NCBI GenBank assembly: GCA_934293005.1
Contig: CAKQYA010000060.1
Location: 1-5,369, forward strand
Source of the DNA: an uncultured Bacteroidaceae bacterium
GTDB lineage: Bacteria > Bacteroidota > Bacteroidia > Bacteroidales > Bacteroidaceae
Direction of reading: 5' to 3'
Length of the DNA: 5,369 bases
Numbering within the stretch: the first letter of the stretch is position 1; each line of letters begins with the position of its first letter. Positions 1 through 5,321 of the stretch are shown here, one piece after another. The notes below the pieces were generated by a model, which saw only the letters and a list, made by a program, of their open reading frames with translations, was not told the origin of the DNA and ran no database searches. The position numbers and the translations under genes are program-made.

Positions 1-66
1 GCGAACACTCGGAGATATTCATTTCTGTTTTTTATCCCAACTGGCTTATAATTCGGGAATTTTATC

Positions 67-74
67 TAAATTTG
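67..74 (+). promoter_or_regulatory. possible -7 box of a Bacteroidetes promoter
   Basis: TAAATTTG at 67-74 matches the Bacteroidetes -7 consensus TAnnTTTG exactly. No good -33 TTG lies 19-21 bases upstream, so half of the signal is missing. If used, transcription would start near 80 and give the AraC-type gene at 298 a leader of about 215 nt. The region is AT-rich, so a chance match is possible. Confidence 0.35.
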
Positions 75-256
75 CATTGTTTTCAATCCATACCTTCCAT
101 TGGCTTCAGTCTTACCCCGTGCTTGTCTCGAGCTGATTGCAACGAACACTCCTTAGGCATGGCTGGCTATGTCGAAACACGAATGGAAGCAAGATGCCGA
201 AGGAAACGCAGACAAAATATGAAAAGAAGCAATAATGCCCGAATAATCTTTCTGTT

Positions 257-272
257 TCGGTCTAATGACCGA
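257..272. repeat. short perfect inverted repeat ahead of the regulator gene
   Basis: TCGGTC and GACCGA form a perfect 6-bp stem around a TAAT loop, followed by four T residues (273-276). It lies 25 bases before the ATG at 298. It could be an operator, a weak attenuator in the leader, or a weak terminator for transcription arriving from the left. The sequence does not decide between these. The rest of 75-297 shows no coding potential and no RNA that I recognise. Confidence 0.4.
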
Positions 273-297
273 TTTTGATTAAACACAAATACGCCAC

Positions 298-1155
298 ATG
301 CAAATACCTATTGAATCTCTTAACCTTCAAATGCTCAATGTCGGCTTTGCCCGACACAACAGCGACTGGAACTGGCAGCATGTCAGTTCCCCCTTCACCC
401 GCATCTACTGCGTCACCGAAGGAGAAGCGCGCCTGCATATCAACGGTTCTTCCAACTCGTTGCATCCTGGCCATCTATACATGATACCTGCCTACACAGA
501 GCACTCATACGAGTGCCACGGCATTTTCTGCCATCACTATCTTCATATCTACGAGGGATTCAAAAGCCAGACTGACCTCTTTGAGCATTACGATTTTCCC
601 ACCGAGGTGAAAGCCAACGACATCGATGCCACACTTTTCAGAAGCATGTGCGCAGATCATCCAGAGGCCATGCTGCCTGAGAGCGACCCTAAGTCGTACG
701 ACAACACCACAACTTTTGTCGACTACGTGAAACGATACAACAGCATGCCCCTGTGGCAGAAGATGCGGCTGCGCAGCGCCATCCTCATGCTCATCTCCAG
801 TTTTCTCAAAGAGGCTAAGCCTAAGCAATGGACTCTCAACGAACGCATGCGCAAGGTGCTCGCTTTCATCAATGCCAACATTTGCGGCAATGTCACCATC
901 AACCAACTTGCCGACATCGCGTGCACGTCCACACCTTACCTCATACGCTTGTTCCGACAGCATTTCGGAACACCGCCTCTGCAATACATCAACAAAAAGA
1001 AAATAGAGAAAGCGCAACTCATGCTCATCACAGAGAATACGCCATGCAAAGAGATTGCCTACAAGGTTGGATTCCACGACCCATCCTACTTCATACGCAT
1101 CTTCAAGAAGACTACAGGCCAGACTCCACAAGAGTATAGGGCATGCTGCACATGA
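298..1155 (+). CDS. AraC/XylS-family transcriptional regulator
   Basis: Intact 285-aa protein of the usual AraC-family size (about 250-300 aa). The N-terminal half looks like a cupin-type sensor: residues about 33-72 contain TRIYCVTEGEARLHI and then LHPGHLYMIPAYTEH, the usual beta-barrel strands with an 'IP..T.H' turn. The C-terminal 100 residues are the DNA-binding domain with two helix-turn-helix units: the first at about 199-223 (TINQLADIACTSTPYLIRLF) and the second at about 249-271 (CKEIAYKVGFHDPSYFIRIF), followed by the family signature GQTPQEYR (274-281). The protein should be a cytoplasmic activator or repressor that responds to a small ligand, but nothing here identifies the ligand or the target genes. 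The ATG at 298 has no Shine-Dalgarno, which is normal in Bacteroidetes. The gene stands alone: its downstream neighbour is a repeat and a gene remnant. The family call is firm; the specific role is unknown. Confidence 0.96.
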   Translation: MQIPIESLNLQMLNVGFARHNSDWNWQHVSSPFTRIYCVTEGEARLHINGSSNSLHPGHLYMIPAYTEHSYECHGIFCHHYLHIYEGFKSQTDLFEHYDFPTEVKANDIDATLFRSMCADHPEAMLPESDPKSYDNTTTFVDYVKRYNSMPLWQKMRLRSAILMLISSFLKEAKPKQWTLNERMRKVLAFINANICGNVTINQLADIACTSTPYLIRLFRQHFGTPPLQYINKKKIEKAQLMLITENTPCKEIAYKVGFHDPSYFIRIFKKTTGQTPQEYRACCT

Positions 1156-1211
1156 CCCCCTCTGCTTTATCTCTTGCCTGCCGCAATAGTCAACATCCAC
1201 TGAATACACAT

Positions 1212-1350
1212 TATATAATATATAAGACCCGCTATATAATATATAAGACCCGCTATATAATATATAAGACCCGCTATGAAAATAATCAATAATAATATAT
1301 AAGACTCGCTATGAAAATAATATTATCAATAATATATAAGACCCGCTATG
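1212..1350 (+). repeat. AT-rich tandem repeat, five copies of a shared motif
   Basis: Three perfect 21-bp units (1212-1232, 1233-1253, 1254-1274) are followed by two longer variants of 35 bp (1275-1309) and 37 bp (1310-1346). All share ATATATAAGACCCGC, with a single C-to-T change in the fourth copy. From the third copy on, the unit is followed by TATGAAAAT, so a potential start codon is repeated at 1276, 1311 and 1348. The array sits directly ahead of a secreted-protein remnant, in the place where its promoter and leader would be. Slipped-strand copying is the likely origin of the perfect units. Confidence 0.93.
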
Positions 1351-1550
1351 AAAATTAAATAGACATGTCCATTGCGGCCGCATTGCTTTCTTTGGCCCCC
1401 ATGCAGGCTCAGACAGACGACCACATAGCAACCTTCCACACATGTACGCAAGGACAACCTGTTCGTGAAAAAACAACAAGCATGGACAGCTATACTTTGC
1501 CTACGATACTGAAGATCACCAACGGGCTGAACGTATATCACCTGAATTGA
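1348..1550 (+). pseudogene. 5' remnant of a secreted-protein gene, frameshifted after its start
   Basis: An open frame from ATG 1365 to TGA 1548-1550 reads MSIAAALLSLAPMQAQ followed by TDDHIATFHTCTQG, which looks like the hydrophobic core and cleavage region of a Sec signal peptide (Ala-x-Ala-like end at MQAQ) and the start of a mature protein. The basic N-region is missing from this frame. It is found just upstream in another frame: ATG 1348 gives MKIK and then a stop. Restoring one A in the AAAT run at about 1357-1360 would join the two as MKIKIDMSIAAALLS..., a typical Bacteroidetes signal peptide. The frame closes after 61 codons and nothing downstream continues it convincingly. The family is not recognisable. 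Alternatives are a small exported peptide starting at 1365, or chance; I favour a decayed gene. Confidence 0.5.
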
Positions 1551-1610
1551 CAAACGTGTATCGGCCAGAATACGCAGTTTTTCCGTCAGGTGTTCTCGGA
1601 CATTCCATGT

Positions 1611-1719
1611 CCGCCATCCTCCCCACCGCCATCCACCCCACCGTCTCCCCACACCCCACCGCCATCCTCCCCACGCCCCTCCACTCTCTTCCTCCCATCT
1701 CCCCCTCACCCATCATCCC
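1611..1719. repeat. C-rich low-complexity tract with a degenerate 16-bp repeat
   Basis: The + strand is almost free of G here and consists of C runs separated by A or T. CCGCCATCCTCCCCAC occurs at 1611-1626 and again at 1659-1674, with a one-base variant at 1626-1641. Many C3-C5 runs are closely spaced, so the - strand has G-quadruplex potential. Frames on both strands give only Pro/Ser- or Gly/Trp-rich strings, so I read it as non-coding. Confidence 0.75.
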
Positions 1720-1723
1720 AAAC

Positions 1724-1758
1724 AAAAAAAAGGTCTCGACTTCACAGTCGGGACCTTT
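1724..1758 (-). terminator. intrinsic terminator of the riboswitch transcript
   Basis: AAAGGTCTCGACT (1729-1741) and AGTCGGGACCTTT (1746-1758) pair over 13 positions around a 4-nt loop, with one imperfect pair (1736/1751). Read on the - strand, the stem ends in an unbroken run of eight T (1731-1724), the classic Rho-independent form. On the + strand only TTT follows, so termination there would be weak, though the odd pair would be a G-U. It lies 30 bp past the stop of the small - strand ORF and is the natural end of the transcript that starts at the promoter near 2215. Confidence 0.88.
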
Positions 1759-1787
1759 CCGCATCAATAATATAATCTATTTTATGG

Positions 1788-1925
1788 TTAAATCAATTTG
1801 CCAACGCCACCCCAGGCACATTGCCTGCATCCATCACATGCCCGCCAACGCCACACCACGCCCCTACAAGCCATGTCGCCAAAGCCACAAGCCCACGCAG
1901 CGCACACCATGCCCCACGTCATCAT
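1788..1925 (-). CDS. candidate 45-aa Cys/Trp-rich small protein downstream of the B12 riboswitch
   Basis: An ATG-ATG start at 1925, preceded in frame by a TAG, opens 45 codons ending in TAA at 1790-1788. The product begins MMTWGMVCAAWACGFGDMAC and has six Cys and five Trp. It fills the space between the riboswitch hairpin (31 nt upstream) and the terminator (30 nt downstream), and other ATGs in the leader run into stops within a few codons. The first 20 residues resemble a hydrophobic signal sequence ending in a poor lipobox (DMAC), so it may be a real small protein or the stump of a lost exported B12 protein. Against it: the G-rich - strand favours TGG and TGT codons by composition alone, and the protein matches no family I know. 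Confidence 0.3.
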   Translation of the reverse strand: MMTWGMVCAAWACGFGDMACRGVVWRWRACDGCRQCAWGGVGKLI

Positions 1926-1956
1926 CTACATCCTACATGTTCATCTGTTCACGTCG

Positions 1957-1978
1957 GAGCCTATAAACCCGCAGGCTC
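1957..1978 (-). promoter_or_regulatory. riboswitch expression-platform hairpin with kissing loop
   Basis: GAGCCT and AGGCTC form a perfect 6-bp stem around a 10-nt loop, 17 bases after the B12 box. The loop, read on the - strand, contains CGGGT (1971-1967). This is the exact complement of ACCCG (2142-2138) in the central core of the riboswitch. In class I cobalamin riboswitches this loop-loop contact couples ligand binding to expression of what follows, so the switch appears structurally complete. Confidence 0.8.
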
Positions 1979-2214
1979 GCGTCACACATGCAAATGGCAG
2001 GTCTTCTGACTTCATCCTCTGCCGGCCCTGTCTTCCCAGACTCACCTTCAACCATTCACGCTAACTCTCATTAGCCACAGTTGAACGTCCAGTGACACCA
2101 TCTTCTGGCCGACCTCATGAAAAAGGATTCACAGCATCGGGTAATGTCGCAGAATCACACTGCGTTCCCATCTTAGCTCGCCCCAACAGCCATCTGTTGA
2201 GTCAAGAACCAAAT
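1957..2214 (-). promoter_or_regulatory. cobalamin (B12) riboswitch, class I
   Basis: Read on the - strand, the conserved pieces occur in the right order. GGGAA (2169-2165) is followed by a 5-bp hairpin CGCAG/CTGCG (2164-2148). Then come ACATTACCCG and ATGCTGTGA, matching the core 'ACnGnCCCGCn-CTGTGA'. GTCACTG (2096-2090) is paired through GTC/GAC with GGGAAGAC (2037-2030); the usual form is GCCACTG/GGGAAGGC, so this is a consistent paired change. AGAGGATGA leads into the B12 box AAGTCAGAAGACCTGCC (2012-1996). A 6-bp hairpin CAACAG/CTGTTG (2199-2184) lies at the 5' side. In Bacteroidetes such switches repress B12 uptake or B12-independent genes when cobalamin binds. Here no such gene follows: the transcript ends about 230 bp further on. 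The right-hand limit is inferred from the promoter; helix boundaries are approximate. Confidence 0.94.
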
Positions 2215-2221
2215 TGCGATG

Positions 2222-2252
2222 CAAATATACATCTTTTTTTCCACTCCGCAAC
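2222..2252 (-). promoter_or_regulatory. Bacteroidetes-type promoter of the riboswitch transcript
   Basis: On the - strand, GTTG (2252-2249) and TATATTTG (2229-2222) are separated by 19 bp, fitting the Bacteroidetes -33 TTG / -7 TAnnTTTG arrangement. Initiation near 2215 would put the riboswitch at the very 5' end of the RNA. The promoter lies between the helicase stop and the riboswitch, so this transcript is independent of the helicase. Confidence 0.75.
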
Positions 2253-2282
2253 ATTATCCAACGACAATATCACAAAAACACA

Positions 2283-2301
2283 GAAAAAAGCGCCTAAGCT
2301 T
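2283..2301 (-). terminator. weak possible terminator of the helicase gene
   Basis: On the - strand a short stem AAGC/GCTT around TTAGGC runs directly into six T (2289-2284), 15 bases past the helicase stop. The position and U-tract fit an intrinsic terminator. The four-pair stem, plus one G-U, is weak, so some read-through into the riboswitch region is likely. Confidence 0.35.
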
Positions 2302-2315
2302 CAGCAAATTGTTCA

Positions 2316-4478
2316 TCATTCCAAATCAACCATCTTCTCCAAGCCCGTCACAGTCCTCACCACCGCCTTGCCGTCAGCAGTTATCTCCACATCATCATAC
2401 ACAGGCAAAACCAGCACCTTGCCATGCCTGTTCATCACCCCCCAATGGTTCACCAATTTCTCAAAAGCATAAAAACCATTCTCCTCCCTAATCCTTCTGT
2501 ATATCGGCGGCACCACAACACGACCGTCACACCCCCGCAACCCCCACTTGCTTCCTATCTGGCACGGCCTGACACAATCCATCCGTTCCGCCATCGCCTC
2601 CTTGTCAAGCCTCATCTGGCTCAATCTCGCCTCAACCTCAGCCCTGATGCCTGCCAACGCCATCCTTGCGCCACAATTCTCATCTTCCGACCCCACGCAG
2701 CCAATACGCTTCTTAGGCACACCCTCCTCTTTCCAATAGCACACATGCGCCTCATCCATCAGCACCAAGCTGCCATCAGCCAGTTTGCAGCAACGCCAAT
2801 AGTAATTCCTCGTGTCATCATGCAAAAAGACAATCACATTGCTGCCCAGAAGCATTTCCTTATCCGCAATGGCCCTGCAAGCCTCATTGCGCTCGTCCGA
2901 GATGTGAATGCTGTAAAACCCCTTGTCTATGACACAATCCTTAGAACAAGCAAAACTCACCACCTTTCGTGTCCTGCTGTAAAACCGTCCGCGCCACCTC
3001 AGCATCTCCACACCGCCAACCGTCACCACACGCGGCACCGACTCATCATCAGCAGCACGCAACCTGTTCATGTTCTTCAAATCCACATATCCCATACCAT
3101 GCCCTCTCGCAGCCACCAGCCTCACCAGTTGCCTGCCCACATGTTCCACCCTGCCAAAGTCACCTCTGAGCACACACTCCCTTCTCCTCGACAGAGCCTC
3201 ATCCTCATCACACTGTTTAAACGTCTCGGCCAACTGCTCATGACTCACCACCATCACCATTTCAGCATCAGCGCCACACCCCACATTACCACTTCTCTCA
3301 ACAAACAGAGGCACAGCATTAGCCACACTCGTAGCCACAGTCTCCGCCACATCCCTCTTGCTCATCCGACCCTCAAACATAGCGTTCCAGTCCCACACCT
3401 GCGACGGCAGCCCAAACACCCTGTAAAGACCCACATTGTCAATGACCACACAACTCTTCTTGCCCTTTCCCACACGCAGACCACGGCCCACCATCTGCAG
3501 ATACTTCGCCAGCGACAGCGTAGGTCTCGCCAGCTGCACAAACTCCACATCAGGACAGTCAAAGCCTTCTGAGAAAATATCCACATTCACCAGCACCTTA
3601 ACAGCATCGGCCGAATCAGCATCGCCAGCATCCGACATTCGGAACCTGTCTATCAACTCCTTGCGCTCCTCAGCCGGAGTGTGCGAATCAATGGCAACAG
3701 CATTCACGCCATGCTCCCTGTAATATTCTGCAATGCACCTCGCATGACTTATATTGATGGCATACACAATGCCCTTCATGCCCCTTCCATATTCAACCAT
3801 GCTCTTAAAGAGCCTTTCTATGCTCGGCCTCTTGTTCAGCACCATGTCCATCTCCTTATTCTGGTAGTCGCCATCAGCACCACGCTTCTGCAAGGAGTCG
3901 ATGAGCCGTTGCGTCACCCCGTCAGCCTTTATGCTCACAAAGTCATAAGCAGCCAGACGCCCCTCCTGAATAAACCGAGGTATGCTCCACGACAGCACCA
4001 GCACATCAAACATATCCGTGAAGCCCCTTCCATTCAATCGGCAAGGCGTGGCAGTCAGCCCCAAGAACTTAGCCCCTGGATAGCGCCGCCACATCTCCTG
4101 ATATGTCTTAGCAAGCGCATGATGAGCCTCATCAATCACAACAAGGCCTGGCTCATCCGCCATCTCGCCATAGTGCCTCGTCAGCCATTGTATCGACATA
4201 GCTTCAATCGAAGCATGCCCATCACCCACATCCTTCACAGACCAGCAGAAACGCTCTATAGCATCCTCAATCTGCGACACCAGTTCCCTGCGATGAGCCA
4301 CAATCCACACCCTCGCCCCAGGATTAGCCTTCAAAAACGCACACACCACCGCAGTCAGCAGATACGTCTTGCCCGTGCCCGTCGGCATCTGCGCCATCAC
4401 AGACCGATGCGACGCCAACGCCCTCTCAATCCGATCCCTCATGTCGGCCTGATAATCAAACAGCTCAATTTTTCTCAT
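2316..4478 (-). CDS. SF2 DEAD/DEAH-box helicase with C-terminal WG repeats
   Basis: A 720-aa cytoplasmic ATP-dependent helicase or translocase of the SSL2/RAD25-like group. All core motifs are present: FDYQADM (7-13), Walker A MPTGTGKT (31-38), motif Ia VAHRREL (60-66), DEAH (116-119), motif III LTATP (141-145), motif IV KGIVYA (235-240), motif V VDIFSEGFDCP (299-309) and motif VI QMVGRGLRVGKG (328-339) with its arginine fingers. The helicase core ends at about residue 370. Residues 371-640 are not recognisable and contain many Cys and aromatic residues. About 640-700 holds two WG-repeat-like units (KWGLRGCDGRVVVPPIY and HWGVMNRHGKVLVLPVY). No nuclease, methylase or zinc-ribbon motif is evident. 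The ATG at 4478 is secure, because an in-frame TGA lies nine bases upstream with no other start between. It is a single-gene unit, downstream of the structured tandem array on its own strand. The substrate is unknown; repair, RNA remodelling or defence are all possible. Confidence 0.93.
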   Translation of the reverse strand: MRKIELFDYQADMRDRIERALASHRSVMAQMPTGTGKTYLLTAVVCAFLKANPGARVWIVAHRRELVSQIEDAIERFCWSVKDVGDGHASIEAMSIQWLTRHYGEMADEPGLVVIDEAHHALAKTYQEMWRRYPGAKFLGLTATPCRLNGRGFTDMFDVLVLSWSIPRFIQEGRLAAYDFVSIKADGVTQRLIDSLQKRGADGDYQNKEMDMVLNKRPSIERLFKSMVEYGRGMKGIVYAINISHARCIAEYYREHGVNAVAIDSHTPAEERKELIDRFRMSDAGDADSADAVKVLVNVDIFSEGFDCPDVEFVQLARPTLSLAKYLQMVGRGLRVGKGKKSCVVIDNVGLYRVFGLPSQVWDWNAMFEGRMSKRDVAETVATSVANAVPLFVERSGNVGCGADAEMVMVVSHEQLAETFKQCDEDEALSRRRECVLRGDFGRVEHVGRQLVRLVAARGHGMGYVDLKNMNRLRAADDESVPRVVTVGGVEMLRWRGRFYSRTRKVVSFACSKDCVIDKGFYSIHISDERNEACRAIADKEMLLGSNVIVFLHDDTRNYYWRCCKLADGSLVLMDEAHVCYWKEEGVPKKRIGCVGSEDENCGARMALAGIRAEVEARLSQMRLDKEAMAERMDCVRPCQIGSKWGLRGCDGRVVVPPIYRRIREENGFYAFEKLVNHWGVMNRHGKVLVLPVYDDVEITADGKAVVRTVTGLEKMVDLE

Positions 4479-4518
4479 AATAATATATCATGCATCAACG
4501 AAAGCATAATATGATCCA

Positions 4519-4533
4519 CCATGCAGAGCATGG
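4519..4533. repeat. perfect inverted repeat in the helicase leader
   Basis: CCATGC and GCATGG form a 6-bp stem with a 3-nt loop, 41 bases upstream of the helicase ATG. It may be a protein-binding site or a leader hairpin. The rest of 4479-4583 is AT-rich and holds no ORF of note. Confidence 0.4.
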
Positions 4534-4543
4534 CGATAATGCC

Positions 4544-4573
4544 GTTATAAATAAGTAAATAATATAAACAAAA
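4544..4573 (-). promoter_or_regulatory. weak promoter candidate for the helicase gene
   Basis: On the - strand TTTTG (4573-4569) is followed after 19 bp by TATAAC (4549-4544). The -33 part and spacing fit Bacteroidetes promoters, but the -7 part lacks the TTTG half. No better candidate lies between the tandem array and the ATG, so the true promoter may be here or inside the array. Confidence 0.22.
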
Positions 4574-4676
4574 CAACCCACAAGCATAGCATCAGTCAAA
4601 TCAGCCAAATCCGTATTCAACTCAACCAATCACATAGCACCCACACCCTGCATAGCTGTTTTTATTCTGTTTATCG

Positions 4677-4807
4677 CCCTTTGGGACAAAGTGTCGTCAG
4701 ACACTTGATGGTAAATGCCTCTAATGCACGTCGTGAATCTCATTCACGTAAGAGCATAAGAGACATTCACCATCAGATACTCGAAGCATGAGAGTATACC
4801 CACAGGG
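4677..4807. other. structured core, copy 1 (four-way-junction fold)
   Basis: The closing stem is CCCTTTGGG (4677-4685) with CCCACAGGG (4799-4807), carrying one mismatch in this copy. Inside it are three arms. Arm 1 (4689-4706) is AAGTGTC/GACACTT with a GTCA loop. Arm 2 (4707-4774) is a 68-nt hairpin with a 21-position near-perfect base and a terminal CGTGAAT/ATTCACG stem on a CTC loop. Arm 3 (4777-4797) is ATACTC/GAGTAT. AGTTTTTATCCTGTTTTTG follows the closing stem on the + strand. The fold is seen directly; whether it acts as RNA or DNA, and from which strand, is not known. Confidence 0.75.
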
Positions 4808-4937
4808 AGTTTTTATCCTGTTTTTGTCATAACACCCCACACGCATAGCATCAGTCAAATCAGCCAAATCCGTATTAATCCCATCACATAGCACCCACAC
4901 CCTGCATAGCTGTTTTTACTAAAGGTATGGTTTATCG

Positions 4938-5068
4938 CCCTGTGGGGCAAAGTGTCGCCAGACACTTGATGGTAAATGTCTCTAATGCACGTCGTGAATC
5001 TCGTTCACGTAAGGGCATCAGAGACATTAACCATCAATGACTCGAAGCATGAGAGTATGCCCACAGGG
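4938..5068. other. structured core, copy 2 (four-way-junction fold)
   Basis: The closing stem CCCTGTGGG (4938-4946) with CCCACAGGG (5060-5068) is perfect over 9 bp and can add a C-G pair past one bulged G. Arm 1 is at 4950-4967 with a GCCA loop and arm 2 at 4968-5035. Arm 3 is weaker here because ATACTC has become TGACTC, leaving four pairs. One arm-2 tip pair is T-G in this copy (CGTGAAT/GTTCACG). Confidence 0.75.
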
Positions 5069-5190
5069 AGTTTTTATCCTGTTTTTGTCATTTTCCCCAC
5101 ATGCATAGCATCAGTCAAATCAGCCAAATCCGTATTAATCCCATCACATAGCACCCACACCCTGCAGAGCGGTTTTTAATCTGTTTATCG

Positions 5191-5321
5191 CCCTGTGGGG
5201 CAAAGTGTCGCCAGACACTTGATGGTAAATGTCTCTAATGCACGTCGTGAATCTCATTCACGTAAGAGCATAAGAAACATTAACCATCAGATACTCGAAG
5301 CATGAGAGTATGCCCACAGGG
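5191..5321. other. structured core, copy 3 (four-way-junction fold)
   Basis: The closing stem CCCTGTGGG (5191-5199) with CCCACAGGG (5313-5321) is perfect. Arm 1 is at 5203-5220, arm 2 at 5221-5288 and arm 3 (ATACTC/GAGTAT) at 5291-5311. A single G-to-A change in arm 2 (AGAAACATT) breaks one + strand pair, which would be G-U on the - strand. The same T-rich run follows on the + strand, then the next unit begins. Confidence 0.75.

Noticed and set aside
1..22. Possible start of a - strand gene running off the left edge (ATG at 22)
   Set aside because: Only seven codons are visible (MNISECS) and there is no promoter match upstream on that strand, so it cannot be supported.
2..151. CGAACACTC present at 2-10 and 143-151
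   Set aside because: A lone 9-bp match without flanking similarity; likely chance.
505..1209. - strand ORF (234 aa) opposite the AraC gene
   Set aside because: Shadow frame; the + strand encodes a clear AraC-family protein with both HTH units.
1326..1967. Pro-rich + strand and Gly/Trp-rich - strand ORFs across the C-rich tract
   Set aside because: Low-complexity translations of a compositionally skewed sequence; they cross the terminator hairpin and match no protein pattern.
2739..2760. Second DEAH tetrapeptide in the helicase (residues 575-578)
   Set aside because: It lies in the unrecognised C-terminal region without surrounding Walker A or other motifs, so it is coincidental; the true motif II is at residues 116-119.
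2424..3572. Long + strand ORF (382 aa) opposite the helicase
   Set aside because: Its His/Pro/Ser-rich product is what the antisense of this G-rich helicase gene would give, and the - strand frame has a full set of helicase motifs. The same applies to 3681-4514 and 3436-3723.
4976..5179. ORF of 67 aa within the tandem array
   Set aside because: It spans a structured core and the following spacer, does not recur in the other units, and starts at a non-ATG codon.
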